A stretch of DNA of 64,000 nucleotides from assembly GCF_918797505.1 (NCBI RefSeq), contig NC_092794.1:62791167-62855166 (forward strand). Reading direction: 5' to 3'. Below, piece after piece: positions 9,923 through 21,015 of the stretch (positions are counted from its first letter, which is position 1; every line of letters starts with the position of its first letter). Position numbers and translations under genes: made by a program. This stretch comes from Bemisia tabaci (lineage: Eukaryota; Arthropoda; Insecta; Hemiptera; Aleyrodidae). The notes below the pieces were generated by a model. The model did no database searches and was not told the DNA's origin. It saw only the letters and a program-made list of their open reading frames with translations.

Positions 9923-11070
9923 TCTAGTGGCTGCAACCCTCGGCCCTTGCGTAGTTTTTTCACACGTTTTTTTCCGGCCAAATTTTTGAGGAGGAAGATT
10001 TATGTAATATGAATTAGGGACTCAACGGTTGAGGCCTCCTGGTGACATGTTTAATTTTCCAGGATAGTCTCTCTTAGTGCGGTTGCCGAACGCCAGGATC
10101 GGCCGGTCTTTAGATGTCATCCTCCACCCCGGCTCCTCTACCTCCTGCGGTCTTCGCTGTATTTTAAAGTGAACCCTGGTGAGCCTTCCTCTAAAAACAT
10201 CTGAGGCCCATAATGAACCGCACTTGAGATCGTTCTGAACCAAATAGCCTAATTTCTTCCCGTCCAAGTGGTCGTCCCTTTACGGCAGCCCGATTTGTCT
10301 TTCTATTTTGAAAAGGTCCGCTCAGAAAATTTCATTTCTATTCAATTCCGTGATTTGGTCAAGACCACCCTCTCTTTTTCTTTGGAGTGGAATATTAACG
10401 TTAGTGAACACTTTTTAACGATGTAACGAATAATAGTTGAGTGGATGAATGGATGAATGGACAAGCGATAAAAAAGGTGTAGGAAAGTTAAAAGAGGAAA
10501 AAAATGATATCTAGTGCACAGAGCAGAATGTCCCATTGGATCAAAATGAGTTCTTATTAAATATGCCGTGACAAGAAATTTCTCATTGAAACAACAGGCA
10601 TCTCCTTCGTGTCAAGCTGTATTTTTATCGTTTCTAAGATACGTCTGATCCCTTTTAAAGGAATTTTTCGATTAATTCAAAGAGAATCCCTGTAGCGACG
10701 TATTTAAAAAGAACTTTTTTCTTCGAGTGATGAGTCGTAAAAAAATGTCAGCATTTTTTAATTTCCCACTTCAAAATGTGCAGTACGGCGTAGGCATAGT
10801 TCGATACAAGGGAGTCACTCCTGTTTCAAAACTCCAAGCTAGGCTAAAAATAACCGCCGTTACATAAAGAAGATTTTCGATTAGTAACAAACAAAACATG
10901 AAATTATGACAGTCAATCAATTTTAACTTTTTACATGTAAAATTTGTTAAATTTAATATATTTATTAGACGTGCTCATGCTAAAAGAAGCTACGGCCGCG
11001 TGCTCAAAAATGAAATCGGAAAGACTTAAAGGATTTTTGAGCTTCGTAGTTCCTTTTGATTTATTCCATC
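9923..11070. other. Unassigned intergenic sequence
   Basis: AT-rich after about 10340, with no recognisable gene or structured repeat beyond a short GAATGGATGAATGG stretch near 10445. Confidence 0.45.
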
Positions 11071-11208
11071 TGGACTACATTTTGCAATTCGGAACTATAA
11101 TTTCTGGCTTATAAGCACGTGTGTGCATAAAGAAACTAATGGTAAATACGTTGTTTCTAAACTGAGCCAGAAATTAAGTATAGTTCCTAATTGCAAATTG
11201 TATTGTCC
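11071..11208. mobile_element. Palindromic MITE, TTTTGCAATTNGGA family (copy A)
   Basis: The left arm has GGACTACATTTTGCAATT then TATAATTTCTGGCT. The right arm has GAGCCAGAAATTA then GTTCCTAATTGCAAA, so the arms are inverted. The loop has AAGAAACTAATGG. The family recurs at about 14372, 23261, 27848, 33558 and 54641. Confidence 0.8.
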
Positions 11209-12119
11209 CGTTCCTCGTACACCCAATACAATGAAGTAATCACGCCACTTTACTTCTGAACTATATCATCATCATTTTGCGACAACTTAGCATCACTACC
11301 GAAGAAAAGATTGCAAGAAGAGATCGTTTTCGTGATATGCGGAGGGTTGAGGGGAATGATGCTCCCGATTTTCAGACAAAAGAGGACAATCAATCAAGAT
11401 TTGTTTTCACAACAGGTGAAGTAGGTCAAATATTTGTGCGTCCTCTCCGACTGGTCGTGTGTCGAGATATTATAGAACTCGTAAAATGCAAATAAACGTC
11501 CCGCCTCGCTCTTGAGTCCCAACCCTCTTGACAAAGTCATCATGACATCGGACCTCCGTAAACAAATAAACAAACGGAAGAATGAATGGACGATGAATTG
11601 ATTGTGAATATATTTAGAGATCCGCATTTTTCAACAGTGATTTTTGAGAGACTGTTAATTTTTCACACGTTCGTCTGACTCGTAGAAGGGTTACTTTCCT
11701 TTCTTCCTTTTTTCTTCTCCCCCTCACAACCAAAGTAAAGATGGATTGGTAACGTAGTTTGCAAAGTAGGAAATGAATATTCTAAAAAATGAACGTCTCT
11801 TTTCCTTGATGTTATTTGAAGAATTCCATCAAGAAGCAATGACATAAAAGCAACGACAATAGCAAAATGGCCTTATTCAATCAATGAATTTTTAGATAAA
11901 GAATTGTGAACTTCTCATTATGAGAAGAATTTTATGCGAAAATAGTTGTAATAATATAACGACTTAAAACCGAGAATTTCGTGAAGATAATTTTCTTTTC
12001 TTTTTACTCTAACGAAGTAGATGATTGGTAATATGTTTAAAGTAAGATCTTTTCTAAAAATGACTTTTTCTTGAAGCCAATGTGCAAAATGCAATAAATA
12101 AATCAAATCAAATCAAACA
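11209..12119. other. Unassigned AT-rich intergenic sequence
   Basis: No gene or repeat recognised; only short chance-like frames. Confidence 0.45.
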
Positions 12120-12234
12120 TTCGAACGGAACTATGTGCATTAAGATATGGGCCCTAAGATACATTTGAATATATGCATAACAAGGCTCACGTCATAATGC
12201 GCATAGTTCCGTTTGACAGAAATACGTCCAATTT
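12120..12234. mobile_element. MITE, ACGGAACTATGTGCAT family (copy 1, left-truncated)
   Basis: The arms CGGAACTATGTGCATTAAG and ATAATGCGCATAGTTCCG are inverted. The right end AAATACGTCCAATTTC matches the complete palindrome at 40416-40551; the left terminus is missing. Confidence 0.78.
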
Positions 12235-13919
12235 CGGATCCCGTATGTCATCTTCAAACAAGGATATTCATATCAAATTACCTATTTACAAAAGCATAAA
12301 TTTTGTGGGTCGGAATTTAAAAGAATTCAAAATTTCTCCGCAAATTCGGCGCAGCAAGGGCAAAATTCCCTCTAAGACATTAAAAAAAAAAAAAAAAATT
12401 AAATGGGTTGATTTGAATTTTGCCCATCCGCTCATTGTCAGAGATGAATTATTTAACGCTATGAGGGGGAGGGCTCATCTCAATACGAACAAACATATGC
12501 AACAACTCCTTTTCGACAACTCTAGAGAGAATCAAATGCAGAACATGTATCACGGAAAACTCTTGTCATGATCAAAAGTATTGACTGATCCTTTACCATC
12601 ATTAAAGAACTGCTCTTAAAGTGGTTTATGTTTTGTCTATGCCGTATCAAGCATCCGGTAGGTCACTATGCACAACCCAACCGAACCAAACCCTCGACGC
12701 ACACCCGTCAATCATAATTGGACCAGAAAGAAAGAGAGTGCATCGACATACTCGTCAAAAACACCTATCTGCACAAGGAAATGAACCTCAGATTAGTCGT
12801 TTCGAAAACCAACCGAAAAATTTGATTCCTTCTTGTCTGGCTCGGATCGATTGAGAGAGTCGGCTGAAGGAAGATGAAGATAACTCATCATTTGGTCGGA
12901 GGGATTGCTGCGGAGGCTTAGTCAATTAGGTCCTCAATGGACCCGTTTATCTGCGACACTTTTACGCACGCAGGTTAATCTCTTTGCTAATACCTGAGCC
13001 CAGGGATTTTTGCCTCCCCTTCCATACCCTTCCCTTTTGATCACGGTCCAACGATCACTCTGGTCAAAAATAGTGCCGGTGACAGTCCACCAGTCAAAAA
13101 TAACATTATTTTTCCTTTAAATTGAGAATAAGGTAACGAATTTCCATGGATCACTTGCGCTAGTCATAGAATCGGGTTATGATGTTGTAAGCTCATGCAT
13201 GGGTCACTAAACCTTGTGTTTTTTGTTTAATACTGCGAGAGTACCAGGTGAGAAGATTGCGCGGTGATAATATATCGCGTATTTTTGGAGCCAAAATCCC
13301 AGACAAACCCACTTTTAAAAAGTCCGATGACGCCGCAGCGCGCCGCAGTGGCGGAAAATGATGGAGTACACGTACTTCGGCAGTCGAATCGCTATCTTTT
13401 CTCATTTTCCACTCATGTTTGTTCAAATAAAAAGTATTGCAATGTAGAATTGTTGCTTGTTTACAGATAACGCATGAATGAGATTCGATGTTTCGATTGT
13501 GGAGATATTAGTTTTAACTTTCCTGCTGTTTTCATATACGAGGATTAGAGACATTTGCTATTTGTTAGTTAAGTGACTATTTTCAAAACTAGTTTACATT
13601 GAAACATAGACTTTTTAGACTTTTTTTTCGCTTAAAACAGTTTTACAAATGACCCTCCTTGAGATATTGCTTATTCTTCTATTGCATTGAGGAGCCAGAC
13701 ATGAAGTCATCAAATTGGGGTGACTCATATTATATTTGCCAATGGTTTCCTATAAAAGTAAATAGTTACCAGTTGCGCAAATTCCCACCGACGATTGTGA
13801 GACAAGGAGTGAATTCTAGACTGTTTCAATATATTTATGATGGTTTCTGGGCAAAGTTCTTGATGGAACTATTCTTTCCAAATTTCTGGCTAAAGAGTGC
13901 AACTACTTCGTTTTCAACG
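12235..13919. other. Unassigned intergenic sequence
   Basis: Contains a poly-A run near 12383 and a 132-codon frame (12173-12571) that begins inside a MITE. No gene is recognised. Confidence 0.4.
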
Positions 13920-14195
13920 TTGAAAGACTTTAACGCAAGGATAGAAAAAACAACCATGAGGAATACTCACTCTTTAATGCTAAATAACATTGAGAGATTT
14001 TAATGCAAGGGTAGAAAAAACAACCATGAGGAATATTCACTCTTTAATGCTAAATAACATTGAGAGACTTAACGCAGGGTAGAAAAAACAACCATGAGTA
14101 ATATCCACTCTTTAATGCTAAATAACATTGAGAGACTTTAACGCGAGGGTAGAAAAAATAACCAAGAGGAATATTCACTCTTTAGTACTAAATGT
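13920..14195 (+). repeat. Tandem array, 70-bp unit, about four copies
   Basis: The motif GTAGAAAAAA or ATAGAAAAAA recurs at 13941, 14011, 14079 and 14149. Each unit has AACCATGAGGAATA, CACTCTTTAATGCTAAATAA and CATTGAGAGA. The last unit is the most diverged. No coding role is apparent. Confidence 0.9.
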
Positions 14196-14371
14196 GTAAC
14201 AAAAATAAGCGGAAATAAAAACGTTTTTGGTGTTATATAGTTTCAAAAAAAAGCATTCGCATATAAACTCCTTTGGAAATCAATTAAAATAAAATTCCAA
14301 GGTGAAATAATGGTACAAAATTATGCATGGCAATATATGAGAACGATATGAGAATAATTATAAGTGCACTA

Positions 14372-14502
14372 CACTTTGCAACGAGGAACTGCAATGTTAG
14401 GCTCATCTATAAAATCACAAATTTCCATAGAGAAAATAATAGCACGTATGTTCTCTCTAAAATGAGCCAGAAAAAGTAGTTCTTTATCGTCAAATGGCGT
14501 CC
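14372..14502. mobile_element. Degraded MITE, TTTTGCAATTNGGA family (copy B)
   Basis: It retains ACTTTGCAACGAGGAACT, TTAGGCTCAT and TGAGCCAGAAAAAGTAGTTC in inverted order with an altered loop. It is weaker than the other copies. Confidence 0.5.
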
Positions 14503-15842
14503 GATTCTTCCCCTTAGTGAAATTTTTTTGAACCCTGTTCCTTTTCCGTGGCGCACTGCCTCACAAAAGTTACCTACCTTAAAGACTTATTAACTATTTA
14601 TAGTTTATAATGAAGGATTATATTTTAAATATTCTTTGAATAGATGTGATAAATGCACTCCGTCTTGCTTCCTCATTGCACATTTACTTTATCACGATTT
14701 GACCTTGTTTGTATCCACGGGATGTTTTATAGGATTTGCCCCAAAGAAAAATCTCACTTGCGAAGTTGGGAACTATATTTATCACAGTACTAAGTGAAGT
14801 CCGTGTGGGTCCTAAGAACGACTCAGAGAGAAGAACAAGAAATTTTGTTGTTTTCTTTAAAGGGGAAAAAAATTCAGAAGTTTCATTCATGCGATTCGAA
14901 CTTGGGACAAATCCCATGTAACGTCCCCGGAGACAACTTTCAATTTGTATGTTTAGTGTAGATACTGACACTTGCTTTCCACTTTTATTTACATTACTCT
15001 ATTCCAAGCGTTTCAAGTTCAAACTTGTTCTGGAAAAGATCACATGGTTTTGATATTATTGATGATGTAAGGAAGGGGTGGCGAAAAGATAGACCAACGT
15101 CTGTTAAACCCCCTTGAGATGACCAAAGAGGCGATCTTTTGTACATTTTGAATGAAATTAAGGCCAACTGGTAGCACGAGACCACCAGGGACGAAATTAA
15201 TCGGTGGAGCACGTGGTATCCAGTAGCTCCGATTGTCTTTGCCCAAATCGGAGATGAGCCGTGTCGAAAGGTGAGCGCGCACCACGGATCACACTCCACT
15301 CGCACAAAGATCGAGAAGAGGTGCAAATAAGTTAAAATAAGACATCTTTATAAGTGTTGAAAATTGGACGGGTCCAAGGTGGGTGCGGGTGGAGGCTGAA
15401 AGGCGCGAAAACAAGGGGATGAGCCGGGGCCGGAGTCATAAAATGCCCCCAGCTGAGGTGGGCCCGGGCCTCCAACGCAGAGTTTGCATTGAGGCCAACA
15501 AAACACGACTGGTTTTCGGTGGCGCGTCGCGTGGTATTGACGCGGTGAGGCGTTTTGTGTTGAGCAGGGGAAGATCCACCGCGGCGAGGAGGCCCAGCAC
15601 AGACGAGCGAACAATGAATCCAGAGGTCTCGCCGAGCTCTGGATGAAGAGGAAAAGGAACTGGCAGTGGTGCAGTACTCCGCGGAGTAGTTGACGGGCTT
15701 TGTGCAACATGCGTCGTTTATCTGGGCCCGGTTCCCTGTCATTACCTCCTAAGTTCCTACCATAATCCAACGTCGAGTGTCTTCGCCGCCGCTCGTTTTG
15801 TCTACAGCTCTTTTCGCCTTTTTCTCGCTCCCTCCGAGTCCG
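14503..15842. other. Intergenic sequence with a GC-rich block
   Basis: The stretch 15170-15840 is GC- and CpG-rich. Overlapping frames on both strands (for example 15348-15770 minus, 140 codons) show no recognisable domain. It might be a promoter or first-exon region of an unseen gene, but this is speculation. Confidence 0.35.
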
Positions 15843-15850
15843 AGCTCCAT

Positions 15851-16014
15851 CAGTGGCGTGGCGTGAATGATCGATTATCGATATCTCGCCATTTGAAGGT
15901 ATGGTAAAGAATCGATTACTAAGGTGTTCGCTGCGAACACCCTAATGATCGATCTTTTATCATAGGCTTGAGTGGCGTATCGATCGATATATCGCAAAGC
16001 ACGCCACGCCACTG
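15851..16014. mobile_element. hAT-type MITE, CAGTGGCGTGGCGTG family (copy A)
   Basis: The inverted termini are CAGTGGCGTGGCGTG and CACGCCACGCCACTG. Perfect 8-bp duplications AGCTCCAT lie at 15843-15850 and 16015-16022. The interior has ATCGAT-rich arms around GGTGTTCGCTGCGAACACC. This is the best-defined of four related copies. Confidence 0.93.
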
Positions 16015-16022
16015 AGCTCCAT

Positions 16023-17238
16023 CGAGAGCGGCGCGGAAAAAAGCAACGGAGCGCCGAGGGTGGGGGGCTGTGGGGCGAAGCTGGGGGGGCTGTGGACGAG
16101 CGGACGGGGAAAGGGTACGGATGTGGGTGTGGGAGGAGGGGGGGCGAGGTGTGGGGAGGCAAATAGCTGGTGCAAGGTGGTCTGGTCGTACGGACTATGA
16201 ATGAACATGGGGACCCCGTGGGACCCTCAGACGATCCTTCGCTGACATTTCAGCCAGCATTAAGAATAGGCCCCTGGTCCACTGGTCGCCAGGATCCTCC
16301 TAAATAAAACGTATATATCTTTCATCTCGGAATCTTTTGTCAATCTCTTTAACAATTTTGAAATGATTATGTTGAGCGTGTGTGAGGATGCCGCCGTCGT
16401 GTGAAGATGGGGCGGTTCGGGCCCGCAGACCCCCCGCAAATTCACCAGGCGCCACTGCCACGGAGGGGCCTCCCGTCCCAGTCTGCACTACAAATCAACC
16501 CAATGTCATTTCCCAACATTTATTTTATTTACACATGTTTATCTACAATTTTTATCCTTTTTTATTCGTCGCTCCTTATAGCTTCTTCTCCCCTTATCAA
16601 TAGGCCAACTCTTGAAAACACCTCGGCCGCTTTACCTATTGCTCCCTCGCTCCTTTTACGTCGTTCGTGTTGCCGACTTCGTCGGCCACCTCACTTTCAG
16701 CCTACTTTTTTTCTTCTTTTTTTTGACATTCTTCTCGTTTCCTCCCCGTCTCGCCCTCCAGTCTCCTCCTAATCCCTCTCGCACCCTCAACCCATCTGCC
16801 TCTATCCTTATCCTTCCACTCCTTGCCTGTGAATTTCTATCTCTCTCTTACCTTCTCGCTCTCCAGACGCTCTTTAATAAATGCATACTTCGCATTTTTG
16901 TCGATAGATACCGACAACAATGGGCAAATCAATGAAAAAAAGACAACGGTTGTTTAAATTAAATGTTCTGGCCTTAATAACACTATATTGACTGAATCAT
17001 AGATGTTTCCTGAGAGAAGTTAACAATTGACTTTTAAATGTTTTTCATTTTAGTCCGCGAGGTGATATGAAAAGTGCAACATTTATTTTTTCCGATTTCG
17101 TCTGAAAAAAGACAGGTGCCCATAACCCTAAATTTTTTATTTTTATTTTTGCAGGTTATTCGGCTTCTATTCCAGTTTAGGAATCTACAGCCATCTATAG
17201 ACAAGAGTTTAACGTAGAGATTTTTTTTATTAATTGTC
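16023..17238. other. Intergenic sequence: G-rich then pyrimidine-rich
   Basis: 16030-16170 is G-rich with GGGGG runs. 16540-16880 is T/C-rich, which explains its long stop-free plus-strand frames. No gene is recognised. Confidence 0.4.
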
Positions 17239-17335
17239 AGTAGTCCGCAGGGGATTTTGGCACGTCCATGCTCCGGCTTTCAAATTTTCAGGGATTAAGG
17301 CCGAGTAGAATCTGTTTCTGTAGAAACACGAAAAT
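17239..17335 (-). mobile_element. SINE body fragment
   Basis: This is an inverted partial copy of the SINE at 5717-5985. It shares GGGATTAAGGCCGAGTAGA (the complement of the body near 5852), CCATGCTCCGGCTTT and GTCCGCAGGGGATTT. The tRNA head is absent. Confidence 0.8.
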
Positions 17336-18297
17336 TAATTAAAACTTTATAATGCTGAGAAAATTTAACTGAAAGAACATATTTTTCATCATTAGTAATG
17401 CAAGAACCAGATTTGGTTTTGAATATTGTATCTGATACAGGTAACGTTCGGTGTCCAGAGTTAGGTTGCCTATCCTCGGCATTAGGGAGGATGTTAGAAA
17501 ATGAAAGTTAATCAAAATATTAAATTCTACCAGCCATGGGTCAAAGCAATTTTATGTTAATTTTTTTTCTCTATTGCAAAAACCTGAACCTCCCATCGAA
17601 ACATTTTCCCCACACACAGTTTTTGTGCATAGGCATGAGGTGAGGCTCCTATGAATGGTGCTTGGATTTTTGGAGGACGCCTCGGAAAACTTAGCATTAA
17701 GAAAGAATACCTCATACGAGATTTCAAACGTAATTTAATAGCAATATTTGCACCGAGTTTATCAAAAAGGAACCAATCCACCTTTTCGAAAAAATCGAGT
17801 TAAGAATGTTTTTGAGTTTCACTAACTGTATATTTGCTCCTGCCAAAAACTGAAGGTCTAAAACTTTTTTTTTTTTATGATCCTTTTGCAGGAATAAAAC
17901 TTTAAACCTCTTTTTCTCAGTTTCAACTTAATTTGAGTTGATTCCTTTCGGATGAACTCGGTCCATTTAATACATTATTCCATTATAAATAATTTAATAA
18001 TGGGTGGACGAGTTGAGTTGCATCAATTCCACCGTCGCAAAGGAGATCGAGTCAATAGGAGAGGTCGAAAAAAATTTGGAAATTTTAAACGCTCATAACT
18101 CCGTTAATACAAAAAATTCTAAAAGTGGTTTCATTGGTTTTCCTCGTGAAATTTTCTTCTACCAGGAACCCTTGAATTTAAAATGTAAGGATATACACAT
18201 CAAAAGTCGCAGTTTTAGGCAAAAATTTTATTTCCAACCTCTCTAATTGACTCCATCCACTGTGGTTTTAATTTCATTTTATTCTATCGAAACCGCT
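17336..18297. other. Unassigned AT-rich intergenic sequence
   Basis: No gene or repeat recognised. Confidence 0.4.
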
Positions 18298-18527
18298 CAC
18301 TGGAAAAAAAACACATTGGATCTCGAGTCCAGACTCTTGAAAACATCGACAAGAAAAAATACTCTTGATTCAATCGGATTTTTGCTTAAATCAAGAACCA
18401 AGCCTCTTAAGTTGAGCAGATTTCCTTTTGATTTAAGCTAAAATCTGATTGAATCAAGAGTATTTTTTCTTGTCAATGTTTTCAAGAGTCTGGACTCTAG
18501 ATCCAATGTGTTTTTTTTTTTCCAGTG
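18298..18527. mobile_element. Palindromic MITE, CACTGGAAAAAAA family (copy 1)
   Basis: The termini CACTGGAAAAAAAACACATT and AATGTGTTTTTTTTTTTCCA (then GTG) are inverted. Long complementary arms hold GAGTCCAGACTCTTGAAAAC and AATACTCTTGATTCAATC with their complements. The flanking duplication is unresolved. A single arm lies at 19598-19660 and a diverged full copy at 48855-49086. Confidence 0.88.
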
Positions 18528-19025
18528 CTTTAAATCGAATGAAGCCCGAGCGATTGGTCTACCAGATTTTGACCATAACGAACTTTTTCATTGATGGATC
18601 AAGGAAGCTGGGCAGGAGCCGACCCGACGCTGCGGCGCTAAGGGACCGAGGCGCAAAAGGAAATGGGATAGAGATGGAGAGAGTTATGGTCAAACGCTCG
18701 GTTAATGGTGTGCGAAAGGTGATAGATCAAAGGGACCATGATTGACGGAGGTGACAAGCGACAGATACAGGCGAGCGTCTTCATCTCGGATCTCCACTGG
18801 GGACCCAGCACTCACACTTCCACCCCCGCACTCGCACTCCCACCCCCGCATTCTCACACATCCAAACCGGAGGGCTGCTCCCACGCTGGTCAAACGCCGT
18901 GCCGCCGCCCAAAAAATGACAATATCAGAAACGCCACGGGTAGCGCCACAGACCATAACGCCGATTACTCTGCGTCAAAATATGTTTATCTTCTCCTCCG
19001 GGATAATTACACTGACCCACCACTC
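18528..19025. other. Unassigned sequence with a CA/CCC-rich stretch
   Basis: Short C-rich repeats (CACTC, CCACCCCCGCA) lie at about 18800-18860. Frames in this stretch lack known domains. Confidence 0.4.
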
Positions 19026-19321
19026 CTGCAGCCTGATTGTTGAAATTGTTTGTTTGTCGGGACGACATAGATGACATAGGTTAAAAGACGGAGCGTGATT
19101 GGTCGGCTATGTCTTATCGCTACTTTGTCGTGCCTTTGTCAGGTGAAATGAACGACATACTTTCGGGAACTTAAGAGGTGCCGTTAGCTTGTCGTGTGTT
19201 CAACCCGACATAGGCATGACAAAGCAGCGATAAGACATAGCCAACCAATCACGCTCCGCCTTTTAACCTGTATCATCTATGTCGTCCCGACAAACAAACA
19301 ATTTCAACAATCAGGCTGCAG
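19026..19321. mobile_element. Palindromic MITE, CTGCAGCCTGATTGTTG family (copy 1)
   Basis: It begins CTGCAGCCTGATTGTTGAAA and ends with the complement. The arms are about 110 bp long and include TTGTCGGGACGACATAGATG and GGAGCGTGATTGGTCGGCTA. A second copy is at 47306-47597. The terminal 20 bp resemble those of the CTGCGGGCTGATTATTG family. Confidence 0.88.
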
Positions 19322-19597
19322 TTAAAACAAATCAATGCCGGCCCGCCCAGCGCCTTTGCTCGCCGAGGAGCGAGCCCGCTAACTCACCTTAAACATGTGT
19401 TAATCCCCACTTCCATTCAAACGAAACCGGTCGCAACCGGGACCCCGCGCCTTTTATCCTCACTCGAAAAAACAAAAACCATCCCTCGGTGGTAATGCCA
19501 TTCATGAACAATGTATCCACGTTGAAACTGCAGGAACGCTTATCTTGGTTTCCGACTTCCTGTCATTCATACTTTTTCTTTTAGGTGGAAAAATACT

Positions 19598-19660
19598 CAC
19601 TGGAAAAAAATACATTGGATCTAGAGTCCAGACTCTTAAAAAATTGTCAAAATTCGAAAA
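19598..19660. mobile_element. Single arm of the CACTGGAAAAAAA MITE
   Basis: CACTGGAAAAAAATACATTG then GAGTCCAGACTCTTAAAAA matches the left arm at 18298. No right arm follows. Confidence 0.7.
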
Positions 19661-20212
19661 ATTCATGAGTCCAAATTCCACAATAATAATTTGGAACTAA
19701 AACGCGAATTTTTTTTATTTAAAATTTTATCAAAGTGTTCGATGTATGGAAATCAATCGATGGTGGAAATTGGTAATATACTTTAGATAATGAATGGCGA
19801 GTACGAAAAATGTGTATTTCAATAATTATAACGTTAAACAATATCTTATTAAACTTTTTACTTTCGTCACGAAAAACCGACCAAAATATTTCCTTGCCAT
19901 TTTGTGTACTTTCTTTAGAATACGACATGAAAATTTAAAACAAGCAGTAAGCTCCAACGCATTCGCGTCGGAAAGCGGCTCTGGCGACGGTAGTTGTAGT
20001 CAAGAATGAGGGCCTAGACACATTTTGTCATTGATGTACAATCCGACAACTGTCGATTCATGTTTTGTAACTTAGCAGATTTACAAAGCCGGTGTATAAA
20101 TGTGTATTGGCCCTTGATATGCAGAATGCATGGCACTATCACTTGTTGTATACTTTTAATTTTGAAGGCTCTTTGGAGGTCCCGCATCCTAAAAAATCAC
20201 ACGGATCTTACT
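19661..20212. other. Unassigned AT-rich intergenic sequence
   Basis: Nothing recognised. Confidence 0.4.
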
Positions 20213-20400
20213 TGCGGGCTGATTATTGAAATTAATAGACAAAGCTATAGACAATGAGGACAAGGGGAACGGGAGCGATATTATAGGTGGAAGCGGTCGG
20301 TCGCAGAGGACAATAATGACTAAAAGAGGTAAATAACAGACTAACTGACGGCAACTCAGGAGAGACCTTTTAGTTAGTCCATCATTTTCGCTCTTGGCCA
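20213..20400. mobile_element. MITE, CTGCGGGCTGATTATTG family (right end lost)
   Basis: TGCGGGCTGATTATTGAAAT and AATAGACAAAGCTATAGAC mark the left end. ACTAACTGACGGCAACTC and TTAGTTAGTCCATCATTTTC are internal family motifs. The right terminus is not found. Confidence 0.72.
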
Positions 20401-20579
20401 CTAAAAAATCTTCAATGGCGCCTAAAAATCGAGCTTGATGCGCCACATGGCCCCTAAAACTCGAAGGTGAGTTTCGAACACCAAACATAATTCAATTTTT
20501 ACGTGAGCCGTGCAAAGCGTCGAGATTTATGGATAATAGGGCTCAATGCAAGCCTGTTGGATTTTTAATGATACCGGTT
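20401..20579. other. Unassigned short interval
   Basis: Nothing recognised beyond the left approach to the repeat array. Confidence 0.3.
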
Positions 20580-20970
20580 AATGTGGATGGGTCCGATTTT
20601 GTTCGGTAAGTGTCGGTAAGTTTCGGTATGTTCGGTAACTTCGATATGATCGGTAACTTCGATACGTTCGATAAGTTTCGACATGTTCGATAAGTTTCGG
20701 TATGTTCGATAACTTTCGGTATGTTCGATAACTTTCGGTATGTTCGATAACTTTCGGTATGTTCGATAAGTTTCGGTATGTTCGATAAGTTTCGGTATGT
20801 TCGGTAAGTTTCGGTATGTACGATATATCGCGGTAACTTCGGTATTCGATGAATCGAAAATGTTTCGGTATGTTTCGGTAAGTCTCGGTATGTTCGGTAT
20901 GTACGATATATCGCGATAGCTTCGTGATTCGGTGAATCGATCGAAACCGACCGAACCGAACCGATACCGA
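20580..20970. repeat. Tandem array, 19-bp core TTTCGGTATGTTCGATAAC
   Basis: Units recur every 19 bp between about 20680 and 20800, with looser variants outside. Because 19 is not a multiple of three and the unit lacks stops in all three minus-strand phases, three overlapping minus-strand frames span it, up to 227 codons, with YRTYRNLSNIPK-like repeats. The flank ends ATACAGCCCTG at 21015, which resembles a hAT-type CAGGG terminus, so the array may be the body of a mobile element. I could not find a matching left end. Confidence 0.85.
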
Positions 20971-21015
20971 CATCGATCACCGACACTCGATGAGGCGGTT
21001 CGGTATACAGCCCTG

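Noticed and set aside
13920..14195. CRISPR-like array (70-bp and other repeats)
   Set aside because: Units are contiguous with no unique spacers, and the window is eukaryotic in character with no cas genes.
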